In this document: positions 48,028 through 57,640 of the stretch, in pieces
How the letters are laid out: each line of letters begins with the position of its first letter
Position numbering within the stretch: the stretch's first letter is position 1
Assembly (NCBI GenBank): GCA_043228905.1
Contig: JBHGNT010000010.1
Span: 2,542,001 to 2,606,000, forward strand
Length of the DNA stretch: 64,000 nucleotides
Source of the DNA: Azolla caroliniana
Taxonomy: Eukaryota > Polypodiophyta
Direction: 5' to 3'
The notes under the pieces: model-generated
Databases searched by the model: none
Told to the model about the DNA's origin: nothing
Seen by the model: the letters and a program-made list of their open reading frames with translations, nothing else
Program-made: the position numbers and the translations under genes

Positions 48028-48599
48028 TCACCGTAGCTAAAATCTCCCACTCTCTCTTCTTGGCACGTACCGGAGGACGTGTGGTTTGGTGGGGGTAGAT
48101 GTTATGAAGATTTTCGGCAATGGTGTGAAAATTGCGAGGAACATACAAAATTGAGTGTGGTTCTTCACACACGATATGAAACAATAATAGTAAAGATACT
48201 ATTTTAGATTAGTTTTAATATCTTGGTACGAAAAGATGGATGTCTTCAAGAGCTTCCGAATGTACTTTACTACATTTGAAACAGACAACTAAATGTCAAG
48301 TTATGTGAATGTGAAGTTTGAGAAGAAGAAGAGAAAAACAAAACTATGAGAAATCCCACATAGATAGGACAAATCAGGATCCCACAGTATATAACCAGAG
48401 CTAGAACTTATTACTTTCTGTCTATGTGTGGAGCATAGAACGTTCTTGGGCTAAATTGTGGCTTAATTGCTCATAATGGTTCTGGAGGACCAAGACCGGA
48501 TTGACGGATAGCACCGGATCACTGGGTCGGATGTGGACTGGATGGATGGATTGATTGGATAAGTTGATCGCGATGATTTCGGTGTGAAAAGAACAAAAT

Positions 48600-48725
48600 C
48601 ATCTAGACTAAAAAACCTAATAAAATTTGTATACAAACGGATGCAAGCAATGCTTGAACCTTGCACCTCCAAGTTAAGAGGTAGTAAACTTACCACTAAG
48701 CCAAGTCATTTCTTTAAAAAAGAAA
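48600..48725 (-). repeat. tRNA-derived (SINE-head-like) segment inside the LTR
   Basis: On the minus strand an A-box-like TGGCTTAGTGGTA (48703-48691) is followed 43 bases later by a B-box-like GGTTCAAGC (48660-48652). Spacing and sequence fit an RNA polymerase III internal promoter of a tRNA-derived SINE. I see no clean tail or target duplication, so a chance match or an old tRNA-like relic stays possible. Confidence 0.45.
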
Positions 48726-48788
48726 ATTCTATCATTTTTTTTCACATGTAAATTCTCATATTAGAGCTTGAATGAGTGACATGGTTAT

Positions 48789-48897
48789 CATGCATCACAT
48801 GTAATGCATGAGCGCCAAATGGCAAACATGCATTCCATGCATTGTATGCATGTCTTGTACCCTCACATGCATCATATGCATGGGGGCATCTATAAAA
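48789..48897 (+). promoter_or_regulatory. LTR promoter block: CATGCA/ATGCAT motifs and TATA box
   Basis: About six CATGCA/ATGCAT elements occur within 100 bp, directly ahead of CTATAAAAGAGG. CATGCA (RY) elements are known binding sites of plant B3 regulators (ABI3/FUS3/LEC2). Use of the site here is inference. Confidence 0.45.
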
Positions 48898-49202
48898 GAG
48901 GGGAGGAGGAAGAAAAACGGAGCTATGTATTAATCAAGAATTTAATAAGAAGAAAATTTGTTATCCAATTGATGATATATCTTGTTCCTTAAATCTAAAG
49001 TCAAGGGTTCAATCTTAATCTTTCTCTCTCTCTCCATTTCAATCTCTCTTAATCTAAAGTCAAGCGTTCTATCTTATCTCAATCTCTCTTAAATACTTTC
49101 TCGGTAAAGCTAGTGCAAACTTCGAATCCTTCTGGTCCAGAACCCCAACGGTTCCGCCTCACGATCTGCAAGTAGTGACGGATTTTTCAAGACATAATTA
49201 AG

Positions 49203-49220
49203 TGGTGAACCCGACGTGAA
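49203..49220 (+). other. Primer-binding-site-like sequence of the gypsy locus
   Basis: TGGTGAACCCGACGTGAA, identical to the site at 2536, nine bases after the LTR. Confidence 0.65.
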
Positions 49221-49266
49221 AGAGGCAGTAGGAAGGATCAAGTCGAGGATCGACTGATACTTGGAG

Positions 49267-50976
49267 ATGGCATCCTCAAGCAATCAAGCAGGAGAGTTTG
49301 AAAGGATGATGCTAATCGTCGAACAAATGATGAGATCTCGGGACAACGATGCGAACGTGAAGAAGGCTGTTGATCGTGTCGTGAAGCTCGAGGGTCAATT
49401 TGATGGAAGGAACATTACGAAGTTCCTTGATGCATACAGAAGGGAGGTGAATCAGAGGGACGTGTTTGAAGTGCGTCAAATTACAAGTTTCAAGAGAGTG
49501 GTCGCCAACAACATCCAAAGACGCGTAATCGAGCTTCAAGAAAGGAAGACAACGTGGTTAGAGTTTGAACGAGCAATATTAGCGGAGTTTGCGATGGAAG
49601 ATTTGTCGAGGATGACTCGACATGTCTTGGTGAAGTGGATAGAAAAGAAAAATAAGAAGATGAGTGCCTCGAGGGTATACGATGAGTTCGACCATATGTT
49701 TAGTCGTCTCCTCGCCACAGACCAAGTGCTGGTTGAGGAGGACAAGACTTTGTACTTCTTGAAAGTTGCGGATATGAAGGATAGACAAGAATTGGGGACT
49801 CTCCTCGAAGATGATACCCAAGTGAACGGGCTTGTGGCAGATTGGGTTATGGTGAAGCGAGAGTGCAACAAGATCGATAGGCGTCGTCAATGGCTTGATG
49901 ATATTGACTTGGCAAGGACAAGAGTAGAAAAAACAAGACCACTTAAAGAAGTTGAGTTGCCTAAACAAAGCAACCTACATGAAAAGAAGATTGATGATGA
50001 CTCGAGGACAGAGAAGGCCACTTCAAGGGAGGATGAATGTTTCGGAACACGCATCGTGTTGGAAACATTGGATGATGAAGGAGCAAGCCTAATCGAAGCT
50101 TGTGTCAATGGAGATAAAGAGTGCGAGGCTAGCGTAATTGAGGATCTGGCCGCTAAAGACGACATCAAGGAGGTGACTATGAATAAGACAACAAGCGTCG
50201 ACAACGACCATGGCCAGATTTTCTCCGCACTTGTTCCAAAGACTTGGGCAGTTGCGTCCAAGAACCAACGTGAGACCCAAGAGACAGAAGGTGTCGGCGA
50301 GGAGCCGAAGGTCCAAACAAATACATGTGATGAAGAGAGAAGCATAATCGAAGCTTGCTCGATCAAGAGGGTCAATGGGTACAAGGCCCATGAGATTGAA
50401 GAGATAGCCACGAAAAATGACATCGAGTCAGAGGTGGCTATGGAAGAATTAATGGCAGATGGCCGCATCGAGGATTCCTTCACACGAGTTCTGGAGACTT
50501 GGGCAGTTGCAGAGAGCCAACGTGAGACTCAAGAGATGGAAGGTGGTAGTAAGGGAAAGGACCAAGATGGTGTGCACAACATCGAGGCGAAGATAGATAT
50601 GGACGAGTCAATGATGAATGGTGGAAGTGGCAAGACTTTCCCCACACTGGTTCCAGAGACTTGGGCAGTTGCGTCTGAGAACCAACAGAAGACCCAAGAG
50701 ATAGAAGGTGGCAACAAGGGGGAGTTCAAATCTGATGTGAAAGATGACATCAAGACAAAGGTGTCGAAGGCAATTGACCAAAGACAAACGGATTCCTTCG
50801 CACATATTCTAGAGACTTGGGCAGTTGTGGTTCAAAGCCAACGTGAGACCCAAGAGATAGAAGATGGTGGCGGGGAAGCGAAGGTCCAAGTTGCTGCAAA
50901 TAACGATGTTGGGGAGTGGCCGACAAATACATATGAATCTCTCCACACTCGTTCTGGAGACTTGGGCATTAACTAA
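49267..50976 (+). CDS. Gypsy Gag protein with repeated C-terminal module
   Basis: From the ATG at 49267 an open frame of 569 codons ends in TAA at 50974. The N-terminal 230 residues form the Gag core (VDRVVKLEGQFDGRN, FLDAYRREV, WLEFERAILAEF, a LEDDTQVNGLVADW block). From about residue 235 the protein is acidic and repetitive. A module reading ETWAV....QRETQEIEGG recurs five times (DNA near 50241, 50496, 50658, 50813 and 50958), spaced by 50-85 residues. No zinc knuckle or protease is present. The open frame is long compared with the decayed gag at 2674, so this copy may be younger or still under selection. The frame runs on in another register at 51031-51519. Confidence 0.8.
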   Translation: MASSSNQAGEFERMMLIVEQMMRSRDNDANVKKAVDRVVKLEGQFDGRNITKFLDAYRREVNQRDVFEVRQITSFKRVVANNIQRRVIELQERKTTWLEFERAILAEFAMEDLSRMTRHVLVKWIEKKNKKMSASRVYDEFDHMFSRLLATDQVLVEEDKTLYFLKVADMKDRQELGTLLEDDTQVNGLVADWVMVKRECNKIDRRRQWLDDIDLARTRVEKTRPLKEVELPKQSNLHEKKIDDDSRTEKATSREDECFGTRIVLETLDDEGASLIEACVNGDKECEASVIEDLAAKDDIKEVTMNKTTSVDNDHGQIFSALVPKTWAVASKNQRETQETEGVGEEPKVQTNTCDEERSIIEACSIKRVNGYKAHEIEEIATKNDIESEVAMEELMADGRIEDSFTRVLETWAVAESQRETQEMEGGSKGKDQDGVHNIEAKIDMDESMMNGGSGKTFPTLVPETWAVASENQQKTQEIEGGNKGEFKSDVKDDIKTKVSKAIDQRQTDSFAHILETWAVVVQSQRETQEIEDGGGEAKVQVAANNDVGEWPTNTYESLHTRSGDLGIN

Positions 50977-51030
50977 TGTAAGACCCAAGAGAAGGACAAT
51001 GACGATGAAGAAACAAGGGTTGAAGCTAAT

Positions 51031-51519
51031 GTGTGGGAGGAAGAGGTCAAGCAAAGCATAGAGACAAAAGTTGATGCGTACAACAAAGAGTTTGAGCAAA
51101 GTATGACAAGGGATGATGATGGCCAAGCGAGCCATCAAGATCCGAAGAATGTGATCAAAACATCTAACAAAGACGCTAGTGTGAATATTTTCAACTCTAA
51201 CATGAGATTGTATCATGAAACTGGACAACGTGAGAAACATAGAGCATGGTCGTGTAAGGATGTTAAAGTGGGCATGCACTTGAAGATACTACATGGGGTA
51301 GTCAATGTCATTATTCAGATAAAGGCTTGGGGAGAAATACACAAAACAAAAATGTGCGATGGGTCAAACTGCATTGAGCAAGGAGACGATCGGGACAAAG
51401 GTGGAACATGCATAAAGCCTAAACAATTATGTTCGCAAGGAGAACAAGGGGCCATGACAACTGGTCATGGTAAATCAAAGAAAAAGCGAATGATATGGTG
51501 GATTGGGTGGCGACAATGA
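51031..51519 (+). pseudogene. Gag tail continuation, frame-shifted
   Basis: An open frame of 162 codons with a lysine/glutamate-rich composition like the end of the preceding Gag, in the frame left after the stop at 50974. It ends at TGA 51517-51519. No domain was recognised. I take it as the rest of the same gag after a frame loss. Confidence 0.45.
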
Positions 51520-51638
51520 TTCGAGTGAAAGAAATGGACATGCTCAAAATGGAGGAATCGTACAAATCACCATAGCCGAAATCTCACACTCTCTCTTCTT
51601 GGCACGTACCGAAGGACGTGTGGTTTGGTAGGGGTGGA

Positions 51639-52051
51639 TGTCGTGAAGATTTTCAGTAATGGTGTGAAAATTGCGAGGAACATACAAAATCGAGTGTGGT
51701 TCTTCACATACGATATGAAACAATAATAGTAAAGATACTATTTTAGATTATTTTAATATCTTGGTACGAAAAGATGGATGTCTTCAAGAGCTTCCGAATG
51801 TACTTTACTACATTTGAAATGTAGTTTTGTTTTTCTTTTCTTCTTCTCAAACTTCACATTTAGTTGTCCGTTTCAAATGTAGTAAAGTACATTCGGAAGC
51901 TCTTGAAGACATCCATCTTTCCCTACCAAGATATTAAACTAAATTAAAATAGTATCTTTACTATTATTGTTTCATATCGTGTGTGAAGAACCACACTCGA
52001 TTTTGTATGTTCCTTGCAATTTTCACACCATTGCCGAAAATCTTCACGACA
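51639..52051. repeat. Palindrome of two head-to-head gypsy LTR starts
   Basis: The left arm 51639-51822 (TGTCGTGAAGATTTTC...) follows the normal polypurine tract GGTAGGGGTGGA. The right arm 51823-52051 is its inverted counterpart ending CTTCACGACA. The right arm reaches about 50 bp further into the LTR, so the centre is offset by a loop with TTGTTTTTC/AGAAG-rich sequence. The rest of this LTR is missing. Confidence 0.85.
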
Positions 52052-52192
52052 CCGCCTCCTAGCCCGACTTGCACCTCTCTGTAATTTTCTTGTGTGGGAT
52101 TTGGAAGTGTTTAGGTGGTTACCAATAAGTTCTTGTGAGTTGTTGATTGGCACTCCACATTTTGCACTAATTTGTTGCCTTTGAATTATGAA

Positions 52193-54885
52193 TCATGCAC
52201 CTTCATCGTCGGTTGATTTTAGTGCACCTAAACCATACACCTTTTGCGATAGATCTTTGAATGTCTGTATACAATCCTCAATAGCATCCCGGTCAAAGAA
52301 TCTTAACCCTTTCTTGAGACATTGAATAGCTTCCTCGGTAGTTTGTATTTTAGACTTCCATGATTCCCTGTTAGATCTTCTAGGGTTTGTCTCCACGACT
52401 GGTTCTCCCTCTGTCTCCACTTCTGTTTTTGTGATATCATCCATTTGCATTTGGGGTGCATGATCAATAAATGGTAATGAACCACATAAGGAGGGCATAT
52501 GTCTCTCAAAGATCACCTGAATTCCGAGTAAATGCTTACATTTACTTGCAAGGTCTTGGTAATCACAATATGAGCATTGGAGCGAGACATTATACCATAG
52601 AGTGGGTGTTATCATGCTCAATGTTCTAAACCAATATCAAGCCTCGTCCACAATATGCATTCTGTTGGTATTCGTCACATACCTTTCGAGTATCCTCTCA
52701 GCCTCTTTAACTCTTGACCTTTGATCCCTACAATTTGCATGGGCTACAAATCTACCTCTCACATAATTCTTGCCATTGTATGTACCATTCTATGATGGTC
52801 TCTCTTATGCAAGTCCCGGTTTTACTATCCCTGATTAAGACATAGACAAGATCGATAATAGAATGGTTTATTCTTCCTCCCAAGACGGTATACTTGATAA
52901 ACTACCCATGCCTCTCCACAATATTCGTAGTCTCAATATGTTCATAGTTCAATAAGCTACCAAATTTGGGCCATAGTTTCCTCCACACACAAGTCAAGCC
53001 ACACCATCCTCTTTCTATATATTTCCAAACACCGGGTTTGTCCACATATTCTACCATTAACTCCTCACACATACCATTGAACTACGATTCTGTAATGCAA
53101 TGCATGAATTGGCATATTTGTTAATAGGGATGGTTCCTCTCGGCAACACTTAAGTTTGGGCAACAAGTTGTCCACCCATGATTTTTTTGCATGGAACGGG
53201 CACAACAAAAGGCTACAATGTGTTTTCAATTGTTGCCAATTTGCAACAATCCAAGATTGATGGAATTGAGCAACCACATTAGATATGGTATTATATGATG
53301 TCCAACATTTATCAATCACAGTATTGCATTTGGCCTCACCTTGGACATTCCTTGCAAATATGATTCTCAAATATGATGCTCATGGTTTGACCCCTTATCA
53401 GAACTACAAATCATGTACCATAATGGGATCCCAATTTCCATTGCGTTTGGGGCAACAATTGCATACAATGGCAACCCGAATTGGTTTGTTTTATACATGG
53501 AGTTGATTCCCCAAGGGTCATTTTGTGACAACCACTCATAGATTTCAAACGTCCGTTGATCTTGAAGTATCAAGATATTAAATAGTTTCCTGGATGGAGA
53601 TCCATTTACACCAGGCAAGTAGGGTTGGACGTGAGTCACTTTCCCAATATCTCAAAGTGCATAGGCATCTTGCATCATCAAAGACCAATGAACCTTTGAC
53701 AATGCACTCCCAATCTTTAACGTATTTGCTATGTTATTGACCTCCTTTGGTATCATAAAGAATCTCTAACTAAAAAATTCTAATGGACTAGCCTTAGACT
53801 TGTGATGTGTTGCTTTACGTGTGCTCATCCATATCATTGCAACAACCTATGACATGTGGGTGTGCTGGCAAATGGTACACATTCGGTCAACTTCTTGAAA
53901 CATGACCATTGTGAGGTCCATATATTGAAATGGTCATGGTCCCATGGTCAACCTTGTCATTCCTTCTAATGTTGACATGGAAGCGACACCCACATCACGA
54001 TCAACCCTTTTGTCATCGACTGCAAGGATTCAGAACACGTTGAGGCACACCTATGCGATGATAATCATACCTAGTCACACACGCACCTTTTTGGATCCCT
54101 TTCCGAAAGCGTGTATGATACTTGGTTTGAACATCCATGAGCATGCTGTCTAACTTAAGGGATTCTACCTCAATCACTTCTAAGGGCCAAGTTTTGTTAT
54201 AATTGATGACACTTGTTCCCCCCCATGTCATTTGGTGTTTCATTTGACACCAACTAGTGCTTTTACGCATGCACTGGCAATGCCATGATCACGAAGATTA
54301 CTCAGCCAATGTTTCTTTAACTCTTGAGGAGTCGACAACAAAGAGTGATAGGATGCCCCACAATGTGAAGCCAATACTACCTCCCTCCATTTCTCTATTT
54401 AAGTTACAAGAAAAATTAGGTGATGCCTTAAGGTAGATTGTACACCTATTGCTCTCTCATTTCCCAACATGAGCCGATTCTTCATGTGCTTCCATGCATT
54501 AATATTGAGAGGTGCGCCCCTTGCGATATCACCCAATGTTTCAATTGTGACCTTAACTTGTCCCGATAATTCTAGAACCATCAAATCATATGTACCTCTT
54601 GTGAATGCAAAATACCTAGGGGAACAATCCATGAAGGGATCCACCACCTCGTCCTCCCATTTGGATGCATACGACTTGTTGACTTCCTTATATACTAATC
54701 AATCTTGAAGTGTTATACTTACATAAGATTCGTATCCAGCTTGAATCTTTATCTTCAACTTCTCCATCTATTCTTCCTTTGTAGAGTTGTATATTGCCGT
54801 CTCATGAGCCATCAATCTTAGAACGAATTTTGATTCGATGGCGCCTTGGAGTTCATTTGGAGTGGAGTGGAACTGATCCATGTTG
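52193..54885 (-). pseudogene. Decayed MULE-type transposase with SWIM zinc finger
   Basis: Open pieces on the minus strand follow the order of a Mutator-like transposase. An N-terminal piece starts at 54880 (MDQFHSTPNELQGAIESKF). Pieces at 54647-54399 and 54270-54013 have no clear domain. A catalytic-core-like segment at 53639-53367 contains MYKTNQFGLPLYAIV..NAMEIGIPLWYMI. A C.FH-like block lies at 53370-53065 (LLLCPFHAKKSWVDNLLPK). A SWIM-like finger C.YCDYQ...KCKHLL lies near 52560-52520. Stops and frameshifts separate all parts. MULE transposases move DNA transposons; SWIM fingers are common in this family. No terminal inverted repeats were found. The left end may be cut by the gypsy locus. 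Confidence 0.65.
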
Positions 54886-55040
54886 TGAGGCCATGGGACT
54901 GCTTGTGAGTTGGGCAACTGATATTTGAACAATTAGACAGTGCAGATCGCACACGCCCTTAGCTAAGCGGCATGCACCGTCTGTGGTTGGGATTCCCTCG
55001 CCAGGCCTCTTTATTATTTTGGTGCAAATAGACACATCGT

Positions 55041-55060
55041 ACACACACACACACACACAT
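55041..55060. repeat. (CA)n microsatellite
   Basis: About ten CA units, followed by ATGTATGT. Confidence 0.85.
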
Positions 55061-55063
55061 GTA

Positions 55064-56014
55064 TGTACTCACCTTTTTGAAAAAGTTAGGAGAGGTGAAA
55101 CAATTGGAAGAATGAGAGGGCCTATGGAGCTCAACCCTGAGAGACACAATTCATCTGCCTTCACTTCGTCCATCAACCCTTTCCTCATGCAACATCCAAA
55201 CGCCTACGCCTTGTGTGCACATATCCCCACTTTTGCCTCTAGTCCATGTGTGTGTAGTGAGTTTTTCAATGGTATTCTTGCTTTTCCGAGTTTAATGATT
55301 AGAGTTAGTTTTGCTCTAGTTTCATGCAACACTAGTTTACTTCGAGTAAGACGTTATTGTTCTACATATTATCTGATAAAAGTGGATAGTTTTCTAGACT
55401 TGGTGTCATGTCGTGGTTTGTATCCCTCTTAGTGGGTTTTCTATGTTAAAAAGGAATCCTATACCAACTCCTCGATCTCCCCTCTATGTGTTCTATTTTG
55501 TGACTCACACGAATGTGTGAAATTCATTAGCAAATCTATCCAACCATCAAATAGGTCCTTTTGTTTTTTATCCACGTTACAAAGGAAGATTGAAAAATGG
55601 CGAGGAGGGGGAAGCACTTGGCACTACTAATTGGAAACGTTAGGAGCACTATGTTGCTTGATTAGGTACAGAAGGAATATTTCGACTACTAAATGAAGGC
55701 AAACTTCTATTTCAACAATGGTACATTTGAATGACAAAGTATCACAAATGGAAAGGTCAAATGAAATATTTACTTATTGTGAAAAAACTACATTTGCCTA
55801 TGTTTGTAGCTAAATAAACGATTAGGCATTTGATGTGTTTAAATAATTTCATGTTTATGCTGAAGACACCTCCAAAATTCTAGATCTCAAATGCAATTGG
55901 AGTCTCTCATGTCCTTTTGGGTTGAGGCTTTGAATAACATTACACATGTTAATAACCTATCCCCTACTTTTGCCTTGCAAAGTGACGTTTCTTATGATCA
56001 TTTACATGTGTCTT
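55064..56014. other. No gene seen
   Basis: AT-rich spacer between the MULE remnant and the next copia remnant. Short frames only; the front of copia D could lie here in unrecognisable form. Confidence 0.5.
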
Positions 56015-57640
56015 GCGCACATACCTAAAGACGAAAGGTCTAAGTTACATGCTAAGTCTAAACAATGTGTTTGTCTAAGATGAGTTTGGTTTTAGATGTT
56101 ATGACCAAATAACAAAGAATCTTATTAGGAGTTGTGATGTAGTATTTATTGATGATCAAATCATTGAAGATATTGATAACATAAAAATGCCAAACCCCTT
56201 AATATATCGTGATTTAATTGATTTTGAAATAATTATTATGGTTGATGATGTTATATACAGAGATACTTCTCAACAAGAGGAAGAACTTGAGGATGTTAGT
56301 GTGCCAATTTTAATTTAGATGATAACGTTTATGCTAATCAAGATGCTAATCAGTGTCTTGAGCAAGGGATAAAGAGACCATTGATCAACAACCTAGGAGG
56401 GTTATTAGAGGACAACAACCATTTGTGAAGTGACCTATTTCTGATTACATATTACTTGTTGAAGAGAGGGAGCTAGAGAGGTTTTATGATATGCAAATCC
56501 AAAACTATAAAGATGATTGGATAAAAGTTATGCATGATGAAACGAGTTCCTTGAGAAAGAATTATTGCTTTAAGTTAGTTGAACTTTATAAGGGAAGAAT
56601 AAGTGGGTATTCAAGTTGAGAAGTGATGATGACAAACAAAACATAAAGCTTGATTGATTGAAAAAAGGTTTCATTCAAAAGAAAGACACTAATGACTTTG
56701 ACGAAAATTTATCACGGGTTTGTGAAATTGAGGTTTTACAACTAGGTTGAAACTTAAACTTTCGCATGTAGTGTTAAAGGAAGAGATTTACATGGAACAC
56801 TTTTCACATGTAGTTGTTTGATGTAAATACCATTTTCGCATGTAGTGTTAAAGGAAGAGGTTTGCATGCAACACCTAGAGGGTTTTGAGGAGAAAGAGAA
56901 AGGGTACTTTATTTTTAAGCTACAAGAGTCTCTTTTGCTAGAATCACAACGACAATGGTCTAAAATGTTTTACTCATTTATGGTGCTCAAAACTATCAAA
57001 TGATTATTGCATCATATCATTGTATATATGTTATACATTTTCCTAGATGTAAGTTTAATATTCTTTAATCATATGTTGACATTATGATAATTGTTGGCCA
57101 AATGTGAATGTGATCCACAAGTTGAAATTGGACTTATCTCTATCTTTTGATTGAAAGACTTAAGACATGCTAATCATTTGTAACACGAAATGTGGAGCTT
57201 TAACATGCAATGTGAAAATTTGATAAGTAATATCTTGCTATTACTTTAAATTATGCAAGAGACTTTGTCCAATTATTTCTTGGTGGTTGCTTTCCTATGT
57301 ATGTAATGGTTAGTACATGCCCATACATGTTCATGTTGTTAGTGTTGCGCGAAGATATCTTTCTAATGTTTGTAAGCTTTATTGGGATATTGTGAAAAGG
57401 ATTTTCAGCGATATTTGAGAGGTACTTCTAGATTGTGCTTGTTTTTTGAAGGTTCTAAACCAATTCTTGAAGTTTTTACAAACACAAACCTAGCGTTGGA
57501 TCTTGATGGTAGAAAATCTACTTCAACGTTCCTTTTTACTTTTGCAAAGGGAGTCATATCATGATTCATGGTAGTCCAAGTTGCAAAAGTGTGTCCTTTT
57601 GTGTACCATTGAAGTAGAGTATATTGTCGCAATTGAAACT
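56015..57640 (+). pseudogene. Decayed copia pol (integrase end to RNase H)
   Basis: At 56028 the translation reads KDERSKLHAKSKQCV, the conserved end of the copia integrase (KDERSKLDAKTKQC). A diverged SRDVVF..D block follows. At about 56450-56620 there is an RT start with ERELERFYDMQ and a W.KVMHDETSSL..N segment. Two similar pieces with LKEE.YME near 56770 and 56845 indicate a small internal duplication of the RT E.IYM block. At 57409-57561 the RNase H part reads RYLRGTSRLCLFFEGSKPILE and LDGRKSTS. Stops and frameshifts are many. No LTRs were recognised, so the element is old. Confidence 0.7.

Larger units (their letters stand above)
48100..49194 (+). repeat. Complete LTR of the gypsy locus
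   Basis: Starts TGTTATGAAG after the purine tract TTTGGTGGGGGTAGA and ends TCAAGACA. A TATA-like CTATAAAAGAGG lies at 48890. It is about 300 bp longer than the LTR of gypsy element 1. Part of the extra length is a CATGCA-rich promoter block and a tRNA-like segment (separate entries). Confidence 0.8.
47457..52051. mobile_element. Rearranged gypsy locus flanked by inverted LTR pieces
   Basis: Layout: inverted (minus) LTR end 47457-47682; plus-strand integrase C-terminus 47683-48027; full plus LTR 48100-49194; plus gag 49267-51519; plus LTR start 51639-51822; inverted (minus) LTR start 51823-52051. The outer boundaries TGTC...CGACA look like the two ends of a minus-oriented LTR, while the inside is plus-oriented. 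No matching target duplication is visible (ATCGT left, CCGCC right). LTR start, primer site and gag relate it to gypsy element 1 at 1742-6406. Confidence 0.8.

Noticed and set aside
49312-51279. Minus-strand frames opposite the gypsy gag
   Set aside because: They mirror the gag and lack known motifs.
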